Assembly: GCA_934630975.1 (NCBI GenBank)
Contig: CAKTXH010000077.1
Span: forward strand, 1-12,668
Direction: 5' to 3'
Length of the DNA stretch: 12,668 bases
Origin: an uncultured Clostridia bacterium
GTDB lineage: Bacteria > Bacillota > Clostridia > Christensenellales > Aristaeellaceae
Both the position numbers and the translations under genes were made by a program. Shown here piece by piece: positions 5,329 through 11,402 of the stretch; within the stretch, counting starts at the first letter, position 1; each line of letters begins with the position of its first letter. The notes below the pieces were generated by a model. The model was not told the origin of the DNA and searched no databases. It worked only from the letters and a program-made list of their open reading frames with translations.

Positions 5329-7157
5329 ATCGCCGCTCTGCCTCCTTTGAAAATGCCGTAGCCGTAATGGTCGCAGCGCAGACAGCGCCCGCACTCCTGC
5401 GCGGCCTCCTGCGCGGTCATGCCACATTCGATATGCTCAAAGTTACCCTTGCGCTCCTGCGCGTCCTTTTCGCCGAGGTTGACGCGCGCACAGTGGTGCT
5501 TATCCTCCGAAATAGCCGCCGGAATATCGACGTCCACGGAAATCAGATGGTTGAAGCCGAGGTAATTGTCGATGTTCGCCGCCGCAACCTTGCCCGCCGC
5601 AATCGCGCGGATGACGGTCGCCGGGCCGGTCACGCAGTCGCCGCCCGCAAATACGCCCGGCAGATCGGAAACCATGCCGTCCGGCAGCGCCGCAAGGTTG
5701 CCGCGCTTGACGGACATGCCCGCCTCCTCGAAATGCCGCGTCTCGATGCCCTGGCCGATGGCGACAACCACCACATCCGCCGCAATGCGCACCGGCTCTT
5801 TCGCCGCCGCGGAAACCTTCGCGCGTCCCCACGCGTCGATTTTGCCAATGATCTGCGGCTGTGCCCACAGCGCGCAGGCGTTGCCGTTCTCGTCCGCCTC
5901 GATGCGGAGCGGCGCATGCAGTTGAAGCAGCCCGCAACCCTCTTCCAGCGCGCCGTCCACCTCCTCGGGCAGGGCGGTCATGTCCTCCTTGCGGCGGCGA
6001 TAGACGATCTTCGCCTCGCTCGCGCCCAGCCGCAGCGACGAGCGCACGCAGTCCATCGCCACGTTGCCGCCGCCGATGACAACCACGCGCTTGCCCGTGA
6101 AATCCGGCGGGTTGTCGCTGCCGATGGAGCCGAGCAGATCGACCGCCGAATAGACGTTTTTGCTCTCCTCGCCCTCGACGCCGACCTTCTTGTCGCTCTG
6201 CGCGCCGATGGAGACGTAAACCGCGTCGTATTCCTTGCGCAGGTCGTCAATCGTGATCGCCTCGCCGATTTTCGTGTTGTATTTGATCTCCACGCCCGTG
6301 GAAAGGATGCAGTCGATATCCTCCTGCAAGCGTTCGCGCGGGAAGCGGTAATTCGGGATGCCGTAACGCAGCATGCCGCCCAGCTTGGGCCGCAGTTCAA
6401 AAACGGTGCAGCTGTGCCCCATCAGTTGGAGATAATACGCCGCGCTCAGGCCGCTCGGGCCGCCGCCGACGATGGCGACGCGCTTGCCCGTGCTCGGCCC
6501 GCAGACGGGCGCAGGCACAACGCCCGCGTTATCCACCGCGTAGCGCTTGAGGCCGCGGATGTTGACGGAAGAATCGAGCATGTTGCGGCGGCAGCGCGCC
6601 TCGCAGGGGTGCTCGCAGATCAGCGCGCAGGCCGTCGGGAACGGGTTATCCTTGCGGATCAAGCGCACCGCATCGGCACAGCGCCCCTCGCGGATGAGCG
6701 CGATGTAGCCCGGAATATCGACGCCCGCCGGGCACAGCGCCACGCAGGGCACCGGCTGATTGATGTGGTAGGTGCAGTTGCCCGTCTGAATATGGGCGAC
6801 GTATTCGTCCCTGAATCCATCCAGACCGCGCAGCACCATTCGCGCCGCCTCCGTGCCGATGGCACAGTCTGCGGAAATCTCGATATCCTTCGCCAGCCGC
6901 TCGATTTCGCCCAGCGTCGCCATCGTCGCGCGCCCGTCGAGCACATCCTCCAAATACGCCGCCAGCTGCCCCAATCCGATGCGGCAGGGCACGCATTTAC
7001 CGCAGGTCTGCGCATGGCAGAGCCGCAGGAAGTTTAGCGCCAGATCCACCGGGCAGATGCCGGGCGGGCTGGCCACGATGCGGCGTTCCAGATCCTTATA
7101 CAGACGCTCTACGGTCTGAACCGCCTCGTTCTCAATCGCAATTTTGAGTCTGCTCAT
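5322..7157 (-). CDS. Fusion of NuoF-type 4Fe-4S domain with GltD-like FAD/NAD(P)H oxidoreductase, hydrogenase partner
   Basis: A 611-aa electron-transfer flavoprotein, probably moving electrons between NAD(P)H and the adjacent hydrogenase. Residues ~40-125 match the C-terminal iron-sulfur domain of NuoF: TCGKCVPCR (C52/55/58) and C98, followed by GFRDEYVAHI. Residues ~130-210 are a GltD/DPD-type N-terminal Fe-S domain with C138, C142, C177, C181, C185 and C189. The FAD site is VAIVGGGPSGLSAAYYL (~227-243). The NAD(P)H Rossmann site is VVVIGGGNVAMD (~358-369) with YRRRKEDM (386-393); the arginines favour NADPH. The second FAD motif is VFAGGDCVTGPA (502-513). The C-terminus adds CGRCLRC (589-595). 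NuoF's own FMN/NADH domain is absent. Start ATG 7157 has GGAGG 7 nt upstream. The next gene starts within its last codons. Confidence 0.88.
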   Translation of the reverse strand: MSRLKIAIENEAVQTVERLYKDLERRIVASPPGICPVDLALNFLRLCHAQTCGKCVPCRIGLGQLAAYLEDVLDGRATMATLGEIERLAKDIEISADCAIGTEAARMVLRGLDGFRDEYVAHIQTGNCTYHINQPVPCVALCPAGVDIPGYIALIREGRCADAVRLIRKDNPFPTACALICEHPCEARCRRNMLDSSVNIRGLKRYAVDNAGVVPAPVCGPSTGKRVAIVGGGPSGLSAAYYLQLMGHSCTVFELRPKLGGMLRYGIPNYRFPRERLQEDIDCILSTGVEIKYNTKIGEAITIDDLRKEYDAVYVSIGAQSDKKVGVEGEESKNVYSAVDLLGSIGSDNPPDFTGKRVVVIGGGNVAMDCVRSSLRLGASEAKIVYRRRKEDMTALPEEVDGALEEGCGLLQLHAPLRIEADENGNACALWAQPQIIGKIDAWGRAKVSAAAKEPVRIAADVVVVAIGQGIETRHFEEAGMSVKRGNLAALPDGMVSDLPGVFAGGDCVTGPATVIRAIAAGKVAAANIDNYLGFNHLISVDVDIPAAISEDKHHCARVNLGEKDAQERKGNFEHIECGMTAQEAAQECGRCLRCDHYGYGIFKGGRAAIW

Positions 7158-7207
7158 ATCACGCCTCCATGTTTCTTCGTGAAAGTCGCACAAATATGTC
7201 TTTGTAT

Positions 7208-7237
7208 ACAGTAACAGACGAAAGTGCAATTAGTCAA
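7208..7237 (-). promoter_or_regulatory. Candidate promoter of the hydrogenase operon
   Basis: On the minus strand TTGACT (7232-7237) is followed after 18 bp by TACTGT (7208-7213). The -35 is good and the -10 keeps the T1, A2 and T6 positions. The predicted transcript has a ~45-nt leader before ATG 7157. A 5-4-5 inverted repeat, TTAGT-CAAT-ACTAA (7230-7243), covers the -35 and could be an operator. Confidence 0.45.
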
Positions 7238-7243
7238 TACTAA
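7230..7243. promoter_or_regulatory. Inverted repeat over the hydrogenase -35, possible redox operator
   Basis: TTAGT (7230-7234) and ACTAA (7239-7243) flank CAAT, directly on the -35 of the hydrogenase promoter. The flanks on the minus strand read TTTGTTAGTATTGACTAATT, loosely like the A/T-rich dyads bound by the NADH-sensing repressor Rex. The match to a Rex site is incomplete; the position is what makes it suggestive. Confidence 0.3.
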
Positions 7244-7260
7244 CAAATATCGAAACGGAG

Positions 7261-7337
7261 AATCGAGCTGTGCTTATGCCGCGATTTGCAAATCTTTGAA
7301 GTTTAGCACTCGCGGATGTTTTTTGTATAATCCCTGA
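7261..7337. other. Intergenic stretch between hydrogenase promoter and surface-protein terminator
   Basis: No gene is seen here. The only pattern is a plus-strand TTAGCA-N17-TATAAT pair (7303-7308, 7326-7331) that would transcribe towards the terminator hairpin and then antisense to the surface-protein gene. The bases TTAGCACTC at 7303-7311 equal one arm of the CIRCE heat-shock element, but the second arm is missing. Confidence 0.3.
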
Positions 7338-7370
7338 TAAAACAAAAAGAAACGCGGCCGTCAAGCCGCG
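7338..7370 (-). terminator. Rho-independent terminator of the MPKTG surface-protein gene
   Basis: On the minus strand CGCGGC (7365-7370) pairs with GCCGCG (7353-7358) around a 6-nt loop. It is followed by TTTCTTTTTGTTTT (7339-7352). It begins 18 nt after the stop codon of the surface protein. Confidence 0.9.
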
Positions 7371-7388
7371 CTCCCCTTGTATTTTGAA

Positions 7389-8975
7389 TTATCTTCTTCT
7401 GCGCAGCATGGCCATCCCGCCCACGCAAAGGGTCAGCGCCGCCAGCCAGAGCAGAGGTTTTTGACTGTCGCCCGTCTTGGGCATGTTCGTCGGAACCGAT
7501 ACAGGCAGAACCGTAATTTTCTGGGTCAGCGTCTGCCCTTCATACCCTGCGCCCTTGAGATGGATATTCAGCGCATGCTCACCGACCGAGAGCGCATTGA
7601 GGTAATTCCGGTACACCGTCACGATAATCGAACCGGTTTTCGCGCTGTATTGCGCGTCGCCGAGCCGCGTGCCGTCCAAATCGACATAATCGAGGTTCTG
7701 TATATCAAAGTTCTGCACCCCGTGGCCGATAGTCAGTATGATGTCCGAATCCATCCTGCCGACGACAAACGATGTGCCGCTGACGCTCATTCCGGGCGTG
7801 GGCATTGCGTTCTTCGTCCAGCGCGCATACAGGGTGACAGCCTGCGTAATCACGCTGTCAAAGTCAAACGCCATGCCGCCCTCCTGCGCGGTATACCAAC
7901 CGCTGAAGGTATAGCCCTCCGCCTTCGGATCTTCCGGGCGCTTCGTGCCGATTTTCTCTCCAACTTCGGCGCTGACGCTTTGGCGCGTGCCGTTCAGCGC
8001 ATCCACAAAGGTCACATCTGCATAAACGGGCGTATACGCCGCGATCAGATATACGTTCTCCGTCTCCCGGCCGTCATAGGGTTGGCTGTTCGTCTGCGCG
8101 TTGTAGCGCGAGTTGGGCTTATCCCAATACCAGCCGTTCACGTTTTTACCGTTATACTGCCCTTCCGGCGTGCCCAGCGAAACAAGATTGCCGGAAACAA
8201 TCGCCAAATCCGCGCCGCCTTCCGTCGCTGTATTGCCGCAGAGCGCGCCGCCGGTGCGGTTGAATGCAGCCCCTGAAGCAGCGCGCTTCGCTGCCCTGAA
8301 CGGGGGAATCGTCGGTTCGGCCCTCCGTTCCAATTCAATGTACACGCCTCCGCCGATCTTCGCGCTGTTTTTCTCAATCGTTCCGCCTGTCAGATTGACC
8401 TCGTTGCTGCCGCTGTCAACATCGGAAAAAATAGCGCCGCCGTTTTTATCCGCTTTGCATCCGGAAATGATTCCGTCATCCATTTGAACGACCGATTCGC
8501 TGCCGAGATATATGCCTCCGCCGTTTTGAGCCGTGCAATTCAAAATACTGCCGCCATTCATCTGAAGTTTGGCGCTGGACAGTTCGATAGCGCCGCCATT
8601 TCTGCTCGTCCGGGCATTCTGTATGATCGCCCCGTCTTCCAGCGTCAGCGTAACACCCCCGTTGCCTTCAACAACGACCAACGGCATGCTACGCTGCTGA
8701 TTGCCGCCATCAATCGTGATGCGCTCAAATGTCGCCGAGTCGTTGAGCCGTATGTACGCATCAGCCGCAAGCTTAATCGTCTTTCCCTGTCCGTTTATTG
8801 CGGAATTTCTGTCAATCACAATTGTCTTGGTCACTGTGATATCCGTTTCACTGCCGTCATTCAATGCCGCCTGCAATTCATCTAGCGTAGTGACGTTGAC
8901 CTGCGCCGATGCCGTTCCAACAAAAAGCAACATGAGCAGCAGCACAATTGAAACAAGCCGCATTTTTCCGCACAT
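7389..8975 (-). CDS. Cell-wall-anchored beta-helix surface protein with InlB-type repeat and MPKTG sorting signal
   Basis: A 528-aa surface protein. The signal peptide is residues 1-24 (cut near TASA/Q). Residues ~27-270 show pectate-lyase-like right-handed beta-helix turns rich in N-G-G-x-I patterns, for example LQMNGGSILNCTAQNGGGIY. Residues ~317-386 form one InlB B-repeat/Listeria-Bacteroides repeat: VTFVDALNGTRQSV, then GYTFSGWYT and TLYARW. Residues ~390-495 resemble an X2-type immunoglobulin-like module (YLNALSVGEHALNIHLKGAG). The end is a sortase signal: MPKTG at 498-502, a hydrophobic helix and RRRR. A role in adhesion or glycan contact is inference; no catalytic residues are recognised. 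GGAGG lies 7 nt before ATG 8975. Residues encoded at 8256-8330 are unusually basic and break the repeat pattern. Confidence 0.88.
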   Translation of the reverse strand: MCGKMRLVSIVLLLMLLFVGTASAQVNVTTLDELQAALNDGSETDITVTKTIVIDRNSAINGQGKTIKLAADAYIRLNDSATFERITIDGGNQQRSMPLVVVEGNGGVTLTLEDGAIIQNARTSRNGGAIELSSAKLQMNGGSILNCTAQNGGGIYLGSESVVQMDDGIISGCKADKNGGAIFSDVDSGSNEVNLTGGTIEKNSAKIGGGVYIELERRAEPTIPPFRAAKRAASGAAFNRTGGALCGNTATEGGADLAIVSGNLVSLGTPEGQYNGKNVNGWYWDKPNSRYNAQTNSQPYDGRETENVYLIAAYTPVYADVTFVDALNGTRQSVSAEVGEKIGTKRPEDPKAEGYTFSGWYTAQEGGMAFDFDSVITQAVTLYARWTKNAMPTPGMSVSGTSFVVGRMDSDIILTIGHGVQNFDIQNLDYVDLDGTRLGDAQYSAKTGSIIVTVYRNYLNALSVGEHALNIHLKGAGYEGQTLTQKITVLPVSVPTNMPKTGDSQKPLLWLAALTLCVGGMAMLRRRR

Positions 8976-9015
8976 ATTCTTACCTCCGACATTCTCATCT
9001 GCAAACGATATATAG

Positions 9016-9044
9016 ATTATAGCACATTCGTTTTTTACTTACAA
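9016..9044 (-). promoter_or_regulatory. Extended -10 promoter of the surface-protein gene
   Basis: On the minus strand TTGTAA (9039-9044), 17 bp, TATAAT (9016-9021), preceded by TGC to give an extended -10 (TGCTATAAT). The leader is about 35 nt to ATG 8975. Confidence 0.85.
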
Positions 9045-9071
9045 TTCCCTATTCTGTTAAGTTTTCGCAAC

Positions 9072-9113
9072 AAAAAAGCGCCGTCACACACCTCTCATGG
9101 TTTCAGACAGCGC
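9072..9113 (-). terminator. Rho-independent terminator of the relQ-like gene
   Basis: On the minus strand GCGCTGTC (9106-9113) pairs with GACGGCGC (9078-9085), 8 bp with one G-U. The 20-nt loop may itself pair through ACC/GGT, and the tail is TTTTTT (9072-9077). It is 10 nt after the stop codon. Confidence 0.85.
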
Positions 9114-9123
9114 ATTTATATGT

Positions 9124-9822
9124 TTATTCCACACCCGCCTTCACGCCGGATGCTTCAATCTGTTTGCGAATGTCGTACATCTGTTTGTCCGTCCGCGCGA
9201 CGACCTCCGCGCAATCCTGCAATTGCCTGGCGATGGCCTCCGCCGTTTCGGCGGGGATATCCTTCTTATAGCGCAATTTATGTTCCAGACTCGCCCAGAA
9301 ATCCATCGCGATGGTTCGCAGCTGCACCTCCACGCGCATATACCGCTTCTCGTTGGAGAGGAAAATCGGCACTTCGACGATCATATGCAGGCTTCGATAG
9401 CCGCTCTCCTTCGGGTTTTTGATGTAGTCCTTCGTCCGCACGACGTAGATATCATCCTGCACGGCGAGCATATCCGCCAGTTTGTAAATGTCATCCACAA
9501 ACGAGCAGATCACGCGAACGCCCGCGATATCGTTGAGGTTCTTTTCAATCGCGCCCACCGAAATCGGCAGGCCAAGGCGGTTCATCTTTTCATAGATGCT
9601 TCTCGGCTTTTTGAGCCGCGTTTCGATGCTTTCAATCGGGTTGCGGTCGAATTTGTTGGAAAATTCGATGTTCAGCACCTTGAACTTAGTCTCCACCTCG
9701 AGCATCGCGCTGGAATAGTAACTCATCAGCCGCAGATATTCGTGCCCCTGAGACTGCAATTCCGCAAATAAGATATCCGCCGTCAGACCCGGCGCAAATT
9801 TCACTTCTTTGATTTCTTCCAT
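9124..9822 (-). CDS. RelQ-like small alarmone synthetase (GTP pyrophosphokinase family)
   Basis: A 232-aa single-domain RelA/SpoT-type synthetase that would transfer pyrophosphate from ATP to GDP or GTP to make (p)ppGpp-type alarmones in the cytoplasm. The synthetase motifs are in order: ETRLKKPRSIYEKM (67-80), DIAGVRVICSFVDDIY (98-113), KESGYRSLHMIVEVP (138-152) and VEVQLRTIAMDFWASLEHKL (164-183), ending in a helical tail. No HD hydrolase domain and no TGS/ACT regulatory region are present, so this is a small alarmone synthetase, closest in layout to Bacillus RelQ (SAS1), which is about 211 aa. GAGGAG lies 12 nt before ATG 9822. It is monocistronic, with its own promoter and terminator, so control is probably transcriptional and allosteric. 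Confidence 0.9.
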   Translation of the reverse strand: MEEIKEVKFAPGLTADILFAELQSQGHEYLRLMSYYSSAMLEVETKFKVLNIEFSNKFDRNPIESIETRLKKPRSIYEKMNRLGLPISVGAIEKNLNDIAGVRVICSFVDDIYKLADMLAVQDDIYVVRTKDYIKNPKESGYRSLHMIVEVPIFLSNEKRYMRVEVQLRTIAMDFWASLEHKLRYKKDIPAETAEAIARQLQDCAEVVARTDKQMYDIRKQIEASGVKAGVE

Positions 9823-9869
9823 AATCTGTATAAACTCCTCTCGGATGGTTTGTCGCTCGCACTTTTTCT

Positions 9870-9898
9870 ATTGTACACGAGCTCATGGAAAAAAGCAA
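9870..9898 (-). promoter_or_regulatory. Sigma-A promoter of the relQ-like gene
   Basis: On the minus strand TTGCTT (9893-9898), 17 bp, TACAAT (9870-9875). The -10 is 5/6 to consensus and preceded by GTG. The leader is about 40 nt. Confidence 0.75.
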
Positions 9899-9948
9899 TT
9901 TATTTATTTTGACCAACTTCGTTTCCTCGAATTTGGATGACGATATAG

Positions 9949-9975
9949 AAAAAGCCCCCCCTCAAAGAGGGAGGC
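9949..9975 (-). terminator. Rho-independent terminator of the M16 peptidase gene
   Basis: On the minus strand GCCTCCCTC (9967-9975) pairs across a TTT loop with GAGGGGGGGC (9954-9963), with one G-U and one bulged G. TTTTT (9949-9953) follows. It stands 37 nt after the stop codon and about 50 nt upstream of the relQ-like promoter. Confidence 0.88.
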
Positions 9976-10012
9976 GTCTCAACGGAGTTGCGACGGAAGG
10001 AGTTCAGTCCGC

Positions 10013-11275
10013 TTACAAAAGCTTCAACCCTTCAACATTCCTGCCGACGGCGGAAGCGGAGAACGGCTTGCTGAACATCTTGTGCGCGGCGCGTTCCACG
10101 TCTTCTCGGGTCACGGCTTCGATCTTGCGGATTACGTCCTGCGGATCGACGGCGCGGCCGCGCAGCAGCTTGCTTCGGCCAATGGCGCTCATGCGGGAGG
10201 AACTGCTTTCCAGCCCCAGCACATAGCTGACCTTGAGCTGTTCCTTCGCCATGTCGAATTCCTCCTGCGTCACGCCGCCGTCGCGAAGCAGACGAATCTG
10301 GCTCAGCAGTTCGTCGGCGACCTTCTGCGCGGTTTCCGGCGACGTGCCCGCGTATACGGTAAACGTGCCGCAGTTGGTGTACGTGCTCGGGAAGCTGTAC
10401 ACGGAATACGCCGCGCCCATCTCTTCGCGGATGCGCTGGAACAGGCGGGAGGACATGCCGCCGCCGAACAGGTTGTTCATCACGCTGATGGGATACAGAT
10501 CATCGTCATCCTGCTCCACGCCTGGGAAGGCAAGGCACATATGCACCTGTTCGATATCCTTTTTGCGCGTCAGCACACACGGCTTCGTCTCCTCAACCGG
10601 CGCGGGGATGTGCGTCTCGCCTTCCGCGTGCCAGCCACCCAGCAGCCGCTCCGCCATCTCGCGGAACTGCGCCATGTCAAACTGACCGGCAATCGCCAGA
10701 ACGGTGTTGTCCGGGCGGTAATGCTTCTTTTTGAACGCCAGCAGCGCCTCGCGGCTGATGGAGGCAATCTGATCGTGCGAACCGAGAATCGGGCGCGCCA
10801 GCGGATGTTCGCCGAAATACGCTTCCGCCAGCAGGTCGTAAACCAAATCCTCCGGCGTATCTTCGCACATGGCGATTTCTTCCAGAATCACGCCGCGCTC
10901 TTTTTCAAACTCCGCCTCGTCCACGCGCGCGTTGAGCAGCATGTCGCAAAGCAGATCCATCGCCCGCGGCAGATGCTCGGCAATCACCTTCGCATAGTAG
11001 CAGGTACATTCCTTGGCCGTAAACGCGTTCACCTGTCCGCCCAGCGCGTCCATCTCCACGGCGATTTCCTTCGTCGTGCGGTTTTTCGTGCTCTTGAACA
11101 GAATGTGCTCGACAAAGTGCGAAAGGCCGTTTTCCTCCGCGCTTTCATACATTGACCCCGCGCCGATCCACAGACCGACGCTGACGGACGGGAAATTTTC
11201 GATAGGCTCAGCAACGACCCGCAGACCGTTGGAAAGCACAAACTCTTCGCACATGCGCTTTGTCCCTCCGATCAT
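10013..11275 (-). CDS. M16-family zinc metallopeptidase (processing-peptidase-like)
   Basis: A 420-aa protein with the two-lobed pitrilysin/mitochondrial-processing-peptidase layout. The inverted zinc motif HFVEH gives H53, E56 and H57. E133 in ERGVILEEI, 76 residues after H57 as in the MPP beta subunit, is the probable third zinc ligand. The C-terminal lobe includes LFGGGMSSRLFQRIREEMGAAYSVYSF, the substrate-binding R/Y region. No signal peptide, so cytoplasmic. Homologues (Bacillus MlpA type) commonly lie next to pnp, as here. Two starts each have a good Shine-Dalgarno: ATG 11275 (AGGAG, 5-6 nt) and ATG 11254 (GGAGGG, 9 nt). The shorter form, beginning MCEEFVLSNGLRVV, looks more family-like. 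The substrate is unknown. Confidence 0.92.
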   Translation of the reverse strand: MIGGTKRMCEEFVLSNGLRVVAEPIENFPSVSVGLWIGAGSMYESAEENGLSHFVEHILFKSTKNRTTKEIAVEMDALGGQVNAFTAKECTCYYAKVIAEHLPRAMDLLCDMLLNARVDEAEFEKERGVILEEIAMCEDTPEDLVYDLLAEAYFGEHPLARPILGSHDQIASISREALLAFKKKHYRPDNTVLAIAGQFDMAQFREMAERLLGGWHAEGETHIPAPVEETKPCVLTRKKDIEQVHMCLAFPGVEQDDDDLYPISVMNNLFGGGMSSRLFQRIREEMGAAYSVYSFPSTYTNCGTFTVYAGTSPETAQKVADELLSQIRLLRDGGVTQEEFDMAKEQLKVSYVLGLESSSSRMSAIGRSKLLRGRAVDPQDVIRKIEAVTREDVERAAHKMFSKPFSASAVGRNVEGLKLL

Positions 11276-11306
11276 AGTTTCTCCTATTCTTCTCTTTTAT
11301 TTTGAG

Positions 11307-11348
11307 ATTATACAAGAGGAGAACGTGTGGGACGCTGTCCCAACGTTC
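11307..11348 (-). promoter_or_regulatory. Promoter of the M16 gene with a palindrome over the -35 region
   Basis: On the minus strand a perfect -10, TATAAT (11307-11312), lacks a recognisable -35 17 bp upstream. Instead the -35 zone is covered by a long dyad. GAACGT (11321-11326) pairs with ACGTTC (11343-11348), and TGGGAC (11328-11333) pairs with GTCCCA (11337-11342), around GCT with one bulged base. It could be an activator or repressor site, or a hairpin at the end of the pnp transcript. Confidence 0.5.
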
Positions 11349-11357
11349 CCCTATCAC

Positions 11358-11393
11358 TAGAAAGGGCGCGCAGGTTTTGCAGCCTGAGCGCCC
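11358..11393 (-). terminator. Probable terminator of pnp
   Basis: On the minus strand GGGCGC-T-CAGG (11383-11393) pairs with CCTG-C-GCGCCC (11364-11374) around an 8-nt loop. The tail is only TTTCTA, so termination may be partial. It is 9 nt after the pnp stop codon. Confidence 0.65.
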
Positions 11394-11402
11394 GTTTGTT
11401 GC

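Noticed and set aside
3583..7037. Two long plus-strand open frames opposite the hydrogenase operon
   Set aside because: Antisense shadows of the hydrogenase and flavoprotein genes; no ribosome sites and no recognisable motifs.
7303..7311. TTAGCACTC as a CIRCE element (HrcA operator)
   Set aside because: The required second arm GAGTGCTAA is absent within the next 20 bp, and no chaperone gene follows.
10082..11155. A 357-codon plus-strand frame opposite the M16 peptidase
   Set aside because: Antisense shadow with biased composition; the minus-strand frame carries the HxxEH motif and family features.
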